DNA of 25,270 nt, from positions 1-25,270 of the forward strand of contig JAANSK020167776.1 of NCBI GenBank assembly GCA_011763485.2, in the 5' to 3' direction. This DNA is from Isoetes engelmannii (Eukaryota; Streptophyta; Lycopodiopsida; Isoetales; Isoetaceae). The notes beneath the pieces are model-generated. The model worked only from the letters and a program-made list of their open reading frames with translations, had not been told where the DNA came from and ran no database searches. Shown piece by piece: positions 19,522-25,270 of the stretch; the first letter of the stretch is position 1, and the number at the start of each line of letters is the position of its first letter. Made by a program: the position numbers and the translations under genes.

Positions 19522-22444
19522 TCAGTCTGCTTGTCCCCTCTTAATCCTTCTAAATCTAGTCTTGAAATTCTGGCTTTGAGGTTCTGCTAGTGGTTGAGAT
19601 TGTCCATAGATTGATAAATTCTGAACTGGCAATGAAGGTTTTTGAATGGATCCCATTGTTGGAGGCCCTCTAGAAAAGAAAGTCTGAGTGCCAGCAACAA
19701 GGGAAGGTTTTCCATTTGTAACAAGTATCCTTGGACTTGCCATTTGGCTAGTCCCAATATTATTCCCCACTCTGTTGCTAACGTCTTGTTTAGTTGGTTC
19801 AGATGAAAAAACTGGCTGAAATCCTATAGCTGGACTGTTATTGTTTCCCGGTCTGGCATCAAACAAGTTGTTTCTGGTATCTGATTCGTGAAGTTCTCTT
19901 GCACTTCTAAAGCTTGTAGCAGCCTTCTTAGCTGCCATTGGCCTATAAATGAACATGGATCAAAAGTGAAACCTACAAGTTCCATTAACAATTCATTTCA
20001 GCTTACCGAAAGTGCAAACTCTCCTTCACCAACCATGATAATTTTGAATGACACCCCCTTTCATATAGCAGGGGATTGTAACCTGAAGCTTCCATCTGTG
20101 AAGTTCCATCAAAATCATTGTTCAGTTAGTAATGCAAAGGAAAAAAAAAGCCAAAGCATTCCATCCTTGTTGGTTGATGCAGGACAATACCTTTGACAAG
20201 CATTTAAAAACGGAAATTTTTGTATGATCTGAAATATTCATTTCAAGTGTCCTCTGTGGTGAAAGAAGCAATTCTTCTGATGAAGCTGCCCTCTACACAA
20301 AGCATGAACCATGTTAACAAGAAAAGAATAAAAACTGGAATTACTAAATCAAACAAGAAAGTGAAGTATCAAATTTATAGCTGCAAATGTACCTTTGCTA
20401 ACAATGATCCATTTGGGGATGACAGAAGAACATAGAAGCATAAAAAGGAGGTTTCTATTCCCACGTCAATATCTGTATTTGATGTACAAAGCAGACCCAA
20501 ATCCTTTTCATATAGATACTGGCACATGGCAGCAAATACTAAGCCCCAATAAGGTAGTCAGAAATCGCATCAATCAAGAGGTTTGCAACACACTAAAACA
20601 TGCTTACCATGATCATTTGTTGTTAATTTATCAGTATCTCCAGGGCCAAAATCCAAGTCAATATCTGCAGAGGGCACCCCAATGTGGGGCATTCCAAATA
20701 CCAGACCTTCATGCAAGAAGTTAAACATTTACAACTAGTTGATGAGCTAACAGTTACAGCTCTTTCTGTACGGGATGTTCCACCTATTACCTTCATCAAG
20801 TTCAGAAAGAACTATGCACCTGTCCACATGTAATACGATGGGCGGCCCACTACTGCTGTAACAACTTGGAGTCTTGGGAGGTGCCCGAAAAGAGGGCATA
20901 CATAGTACTTCTTCATTTCCAATTCTAACGCAATTTTTTGCTAAATCGTTGATATCAAGGTTCTCGCGCGTAACAGGACATATTGGCTTTTCCTCTTCTG
21001 CTTTCTTTAATGGGGAGTCAGTTGCCACCCCGTGACACCTGCAAGTCTGTACATTATTTTCTTGTTACTCACAGGGTCAGAAAAAATTAACATTTGAGAG
21101 CAGGTTCTTCTCTACAGGAAACAGACAGATCATTAGGACAGTGAACGAAGCTATGAGTGATTTTTAGTTACTACACATCTTAAACACCTAAAAAGCAAAA
21201 GTTGTTTCTTTACAATAGTACCTCGCATGATTTTATTACATCCTCCAGCTGCATAATTGCAGGATAGAATGAGCAAATCACTTTACAAGTGGACTCAAGT
21301 AGAGGCTCTTTAAATTCCAGGACGACTTCCATCGATGACTCGTTATTAGATATTATCTCTTGCAGCCACTGCTTCACACATTTAGAAAGGAAGGATGAGC
21401 CTACAAGTAAACCAGAGGTTATATCAGTAACCAGATTGAAGAACCTACGAAAATTGGAAACAAAGAAACACATGAACACAATTTGTGCTACTAACATTGC
21501 TCCATGCATTGATATGAACAGTTTTCAAAATCAGATATGCTCATTTGAAAAGGCATAGATTGCATATTTCTTGATATTCCATCTCCCCTTTCCTCCAGCA
21601 TCATTCCTTCCTGATGGATCTGGATGAACTCAATCATGATGCACTGCTCTTCAGCTTGCTGAAAATTCAAAGAAGAAATCCCTAAGCAATGCAAAACTTC
21701 TATTCCTATAAGCACCACACTTCCTATATAGTTACCAGTATAGTTTTTTGATAAGAAGCAGAAATTTCATTAAAGCAGCAGCTAATCATGATAATCTTCT
21801 TATCCACATCAGGTGCAGCCCAGGATGAAAGGCCGGTTTCCGAATGAAGTATCTGGGAGAGACTTGATACTGACAGCATAAAAGTCTAAATGCCCAGGAA
21901 CAAAAATATGCATATATGCAATGGATATTATAAAGATACCTTGGCCAGTACAATCTGAGGCATTTCCATCACGTCCATGTGAAATGGTTGTCAAACTCAA
22001 GACAGCGTGATGAAAATCCCTGAGACAGAAAGGCACGTTTCCCCCATAAACCACCTGTAACTGCCGACATAAAAAACAAGTAGGTAACACACAAAGATTT
22101 CCTTGAAATAAAGTAAATAAGCTGATTACCTTGTATTCATTGCTCATGCCATCGAGGCCCAAAGCACACAATCCTATACTTCCATCATGTTTTGATGTTC
22201 TAAACGGCCTTCTCTTTCTGAGGATCAAAAGGTTGGAGAGCTGCAGCAAACACTTTGAGCCATGTAATGAAGATTGTCAGGTTGAAACCAAAAAGATTGT
22301 ACGAAAGTTTCAAACAGCAAAGAAATGCCGGATCGGATTTGAACACATCTTGATTCCAGATGGTTTAATACTGACCTGCTGAATGTCCCGAAGCAAAGGT
22401 GGTTCAAAAGAAGGCAAATCCAGAACGAAGCACAACAGCACCAT
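19522..22444 (-). CDS. M1AP: M1AP-like protein (meiosis 1 associated protein homologue)
   Basis: Twelve minus-strand exons join in phase with GT-AG introns: 22444-22376, 22240-22130, 22060-21940, 21869-21736, 21658-21496, 21400-21222, 21046-20791, 20706-20608, 20538-20393, 20292-20191, 20095-20007 and 19942-19522. They give 629 residues (human M1AP is about 530). Landmarks agree in order with vertebrate M1AP as I recall it: N-terminal LLCFVLDLPSFEPP, KQWLQE near 205, a CRCHG...ICP cysteine region at 261-283, VFGMP at 347-351, FAAMCQYL at 379-386, FYVLLSS at 412, LLAKRAASSEELLL at 423-436 and YNPL at 466-469, then a disordered, basic, Asn/Ser/Gln-rich tail. In mammals M1AP works with the SHOC1-TEX11-SPO16 crossover factors and its loss blocks male meiosis; a meiotic role here is inferred. 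The ATG at 22444 is the first seen in frame. The exon 3 acceptor could lie six bases later. No break was seen. Confidence 0.75.
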
Positions 22445-22543
22445 AATTACAGCACGTACTGCCTTTCTTTTTCGTTTAAATCGCCAGCGAAGCTGCTTAG
22501 TCAGCACGATGGTATCGCACGGCTGTGTAAAGGTGGGCCTACA

Positions 22544-22626
22544 GTAAGGTAGGCTTAGGTAATTAAGGTAGGCCTAGGTAATTAGCACTAAGGCAGGCTT
22601 CGTGAATAACTAGCAGTAAGGTAGGC
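22544..22626 (+). repeat. Short GGTAGGC-type tandem repeats upstream of the M1AP-like gene
   Basis: AAGGTAGGC or AAGGCAGGC occurs at 22546, 22565, 22590 and 22618, with TAGGTAATTA spacers between the first copies. AACTAGCAGTAAG occurs both just before and just after the neighbouring MITE, so the array continues on its far side. Confidence 0.8.
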
Positions 22627-22629
22627 TAA

Positions 22630-22899
22630 GGGGGGTTTCCCATGGGCACGCAACCTAGAAGGTTCCGTTGATTTACACCCACAGATTTAGGTTTCGGACC
22701 TAGACAGAAAGTAATCCATTCGGAATACTTGGCGCTCGGGTCTTGGACCTAAATTGGATTTATCGGCTGAGATTATTTCCTCATAGATCAGGCGGCTCAG
22801 ATTTGGGAAAAAATCCTTCAGGTCTTGCTGATCCATGGGAAACTCAGAAACCTTGCTCTAGCTAAGCATTCAGGTCTCAGGCTCCATGGGAAATCCCCC
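22630..22899. mobile_element. Tourist-like (PIF/Harbinger) MITE
   Basis: It has terminal inverted repeats GGGGGGTTTCCCATGG at 22630 and the complement of CCATGGGAAATCCCCC ending at 22899. They match at all but one base. A TAA target duplication flanks it (22627-22629 and 22900-22902). Its length of 270 bp, G-rich termini and three-base TAA target duplication fit non-autonomous PIF/Harbinger elements. Removing the insert restores an uninterrupted repeat array (GGCTAAGGTAACTAGCAG). It sits about 190 bp upstream of the M1AP-like start codon, so it may lie in the promoter. No coding capacity. Confidence 0.75.
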
Positions 22900-22902
22900 T
22901 AA

Positions 22903-23340
22903 GGTAACTAGCAGTAAGCCAGACTTGAGAAAGGAAGGACAAATAGGTTGAGCTCAATAGAGGATTGGCAGTCTTCCTGTCTAGGCCGAAGTATATCGAC
23001 TTCAAAAATTATGTGTTTTGAAAGTGTATTTGTGATGTGAATGTAAAATGATTTTTGTAGAATAAGAGACCTTCTCCCCTCTCCCAAATTCAATTGTGTT
23101 TAGCAATGAAGCTCCAGACCTCGAATCTAGATACATGATAGATGCTCTAAATACTAATCCGTAATTTTTTCGTTTTTCTTTTTTAGAAGTTGAAAGTAGC
23201 AACAAAACATTGTTCTTAGATGATTGATACCATGGACTTTCTCGGCCCATACAAAGATTGCAAGTATTTTCATAGTCCTACTATAGATATTGCAAAGTGT
23301 TTGAAGGAGTAAGGAACCTTTCCATTCAATGCGAGCACTT
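22903..23340. other. Intergenic sequence, no gene seen
   Basis: No open frame with recognisable features was found. The two overlapping minus-strand frames near 22908-23250 are AT-rich and motif-free. Confidence 0.5.
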
Positions 23341-23965
23341 CCAGTTTTGGGTTGCTCGAAGGGGCAAACCCTTGTTTGATGGTGGGGTTGACCATATTCT
23401 CTTGGTTCCTAGGTCATATGCAGGTCATTTAGAGAAAATAGTTTTGAGCCATTAGTTTTTTTTTCTTTACGTATTCTTATGTTTCATTTGTTATGACCAT
23501 TGAATTGACCTGGCAGGCAGACCTTAGTAGGTTGCTTGCATTTTTTGGGTTGCCTGAAGATGCAAACCCTTGTTTAATCGTGGGGTTGAGCATATTCCCT
23601 TGGTTTCTAGGTCATACGCAGGTCATTCAGTGTATAAAATAGTTTAGAACTATTTTTTTTCTTAGTTTTCACTTGTTGTGACCATTGAATTGACCGGGCA
23701 GACGAACATTAGCAGGTGGCTTGCATTTTGAAAATAACTATTCCTTGTTTCCTACGTCATATGCAGGCCATTTTAGGATATAAAATAGTTTTGAACCATT
23801 AGTTTTAGTTTTTTATTCTTCATATGCAGGTCATTTAGGATTAAAAATAGCTTGAACCATTTATCTTAGTTTTTTTCTTCATGTATTCTTGGTTTTTCAC
23901 TTGCTCTGACCATTGAATTGACCTGGCAAATGGCGTTAACAGGTAGCTTGCATTTTGGGAATAAT
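23341..23965 (+). repeat. Degenerate tandem array of ~190-230-bp units
   Basis: GACCATTGAATTGACC recurs at about 23495, 23680 and 23908. It is followed each time by a GGCAG-like stretch and then GCTTGCATTTTG. CATATGCAGG or CATACGCAGG recurs four times (near 23415, 23613, 23759 and 23822), followed by GTCATTTAG and ATAGTTTTGAACC-like segments. Units differ by insertions and deletions, so it is an old array of three full copies and partial ones. The unit family is not recognised. Confidence 0.75.
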
Positions 23966-25270
23966 TGTCAAGTATGGGAAAAAGAAATGTGCTGAATATT
24001 ATAGTTTCATCTAAATTTGAATAGAGATCTTTAATGTGCAAGACTAACGTGATAACTAACTACGCCATGAAATGAATATAAATAAGGTGCTAACACACTG
24101 TGGGTTGCCCTTACACATATAGAATGAGATCAAATGTTACAAGAAAGCTACAATTTGAACTCAAAATACTCAAGGAGAAGGTTGAAGAATCTATAATGAG
24201 CACAAGAATATGTATGTAGCCGTGAGAGTACAAGAGAACAAGTGAACTTGAACAATAATGGTTCACTTTGATCCAAGACATATCCGTTGAAGCTTAAAGC
24301 AGATACCTTATACCCAAAACGGAGATAACATTCTTACCTGGTTGAATATTGGAATAGCATATACTCTCTTATTGTCCGGCTTACTCAGCTAGCAGCACAA
24401 TTTCCTATAGGATTTCTAGCTCATTGCAAACCCATAATCAACTTCCTGGTCTATCGTATCGCTAATAACATGAGAGTGTTGTGTTGCTAACAACAAGAAA
24501 AGGCTATATTTAAAAAGGGCGGATGTTTAAAAGGCAAAGCAAAAATAACGTACCTAGGCTCATCCCAGAAATTGGTCATTAACTAATTCAAATGCAGACT
24601 CTACTAAACTTACTGTCATAAAGGACAGGTAGTAGATTATTGAAGAAATTAAAACCAATAGCAAACAGAAATAGCAGTGCAATTGATTAGAAAACAAGAA
24701 AGTTAAAAAAATTGACTAGAATACTGTTATCCTTGCTACTAGAACCTGGCTAAGAAAAACAATGGAGGGTCTTCTTGTATTTCCGGAGGCAACTAGTGGA
24801 AGAATTGTTCTTTGAAACCTTGCTTGAGTGTGCCACCAGGTATTCAACACTTCAGCAAACACTTACCGGCAACTGTACCTACAAAAATTGAGATGGGAAA
24901 TAGCTAACGTACCTGTATATTCTATTCTATGGGGCCAGCAAGCCTGAAGAATCGATTGGATTAAAAACCTTGATATAGCGACCATCATTTATCCTTAATC
25001 TGGTAGCAGAATATTTTGGTCCGAGGGAATGCTGTTGGAAGCAACAAAATGCAAAAGCAGGTGAAGCCTAACATTGGGCATGAGAGAACTGAGAGCTCAA
25101 GAATTGATTTGTTAGGTTTTCACCGACAATGGCATCGATCGAGCCATCGGATCGAGATTGTAGAAGGGGGCGAGCATGCATGCATTGCATGCATTTTCTG
25201 GTGGGAGATCGTTATTTTAGGCGTGGTTCTTCAGCAGCATCTCATCGGCGCTTCCTCGTCGTCTCTCAGC
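23966..25270. other. Right-edge sequence, no gene supported
   Basis: Only short frames are present. Exon-like minus-strand pieces near 24927-25147 and a plus-strand frame open from the ATG at 25129 to the window edge were examined but not accepted. The last 150 bases are less AT-rich and could be the upstream region of a gene beyond the edge. Confidence 0.45.
25173..25194. promoter_or_regulatory. Clustered RY-type (CATGCA) motifs
   Basis: GCATGCATGCATTGCATGCA holds three CATGCA words on the plus strand and further ones on the minus strand. CATGCA(TG) is the RY element bound by plant B3-domain factors of the ABI3/FUS3/LEC2 type. Whether it regulates a gene beyond the edge cannot be judged from this window, and a simple-sequence origin is also possible. 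Confidence 0.35.

Noticed and set aside
20200-20330. Minus-strand frame containing HALC that first looked like the M1AP FHALC motif
   Set aside because: It falls in an intron of the gene model; the true counterpart, FAAMC, is in the previous exon and keeps frame on both sides.
22442-22507. Longer N terminus of the M1AP-like protein with a KRKRK stretch
   Set aside because: The frame upstream of 22444 is open but contains no ATG, only a GTG, so the first ATG at 22444 is preferred.
24927-25147. Possible two-exon minus-strand small protein (24-base first exon at 25147-25124, second exon 25031-24927, 42 residues)
   Set aside because: Splice signals are acceptable and the second exon looks somewhat protein-like, but nothing identifies a family and so short a model can arise by chance. 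RNA-seq would decide.
25129-25270. Plus-strand ATG frame open to the window edge (47 codons)
   Set aside because: It runs through the CATGCA repeat, which gives unnatural Cys/His/Met composition. No family similarity and no view beyond the edge.
1-25270. CRISPR arrays, operons, ribosome-binding sites, Rho-independent terminators
   Set aside because: The window is plant nuclear DNA. Tandem repeats here have no uniform repeat-spacer pattern and genes are spliced.

Overview
The window is nuclear DNA of a land plant. The evidence is short GT-AG introns, a plant-type DRP5A dynamin gene, a plastid-type DUF493 (YbeD-like) gene, a nuclear tRNA-His(GTG) gene, and plant Ty3-type LTR retrotransposon remains whose primer-binding site matches plant initiator tRNA-Met. 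Compact introns next to abundant repeats, and remains resembling a HUH-type transposon, make me lean towards a seed-free plant (bryophyte, lycophyte or fern). That placement is an inference.

Layout. 1-1900: the probable tail of an unknown gene, short repeats and tRNA-His on the minus strand. 1929-4142: a five-exon plus-strand gene for a 200-residue DUF493 protein. 4143-5900: no gene seen. 5930-7730: a decayed HUH/Rep-like (Replitron-like) element with a fresh 149-bp tandem duplication. 7920-13130: fossil Ty3 retrotransposon sequence. A pol fragment leads into a 1.9-kb LTR and then a primer-binding site, which is followed at once by an inverted second copy of the same LTR. The result is a palindrome of about 3.7 kb. 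The LTR itself carries four evenly spaced tRNA-like modules. 13131-15218: a broken minus-strand gene fragment with an SRI-like helical segment, then the DRP5A upstream region with a 27-bp-stem hairpin. 15219-18842: DRP5A in nine exons. 19522-22444: a convergent twelve-exon minus-strand gene that I read as a plant homologue of M1AP, the meiosis 1 associated protein. 22445-25270: a Tourist-like MITE in the M1AP-like promoter, a degenerate tandem array, and sequence with no gene I can support.

The three host protein genes act in different places. DRP5A works at the cell plate in cytokinesis, the DUF493 protein is probably plastidial, and the M1AP-like protein is presumably meiotic. I see no sign that they form a functional cluster. 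The most notable items are the M1AP-like gene, the inverted-LTR palindrome and the tRNA-like modules inside its LTR. All exon coordinates were read by eye from frame continuity and splice signals; no search was run.
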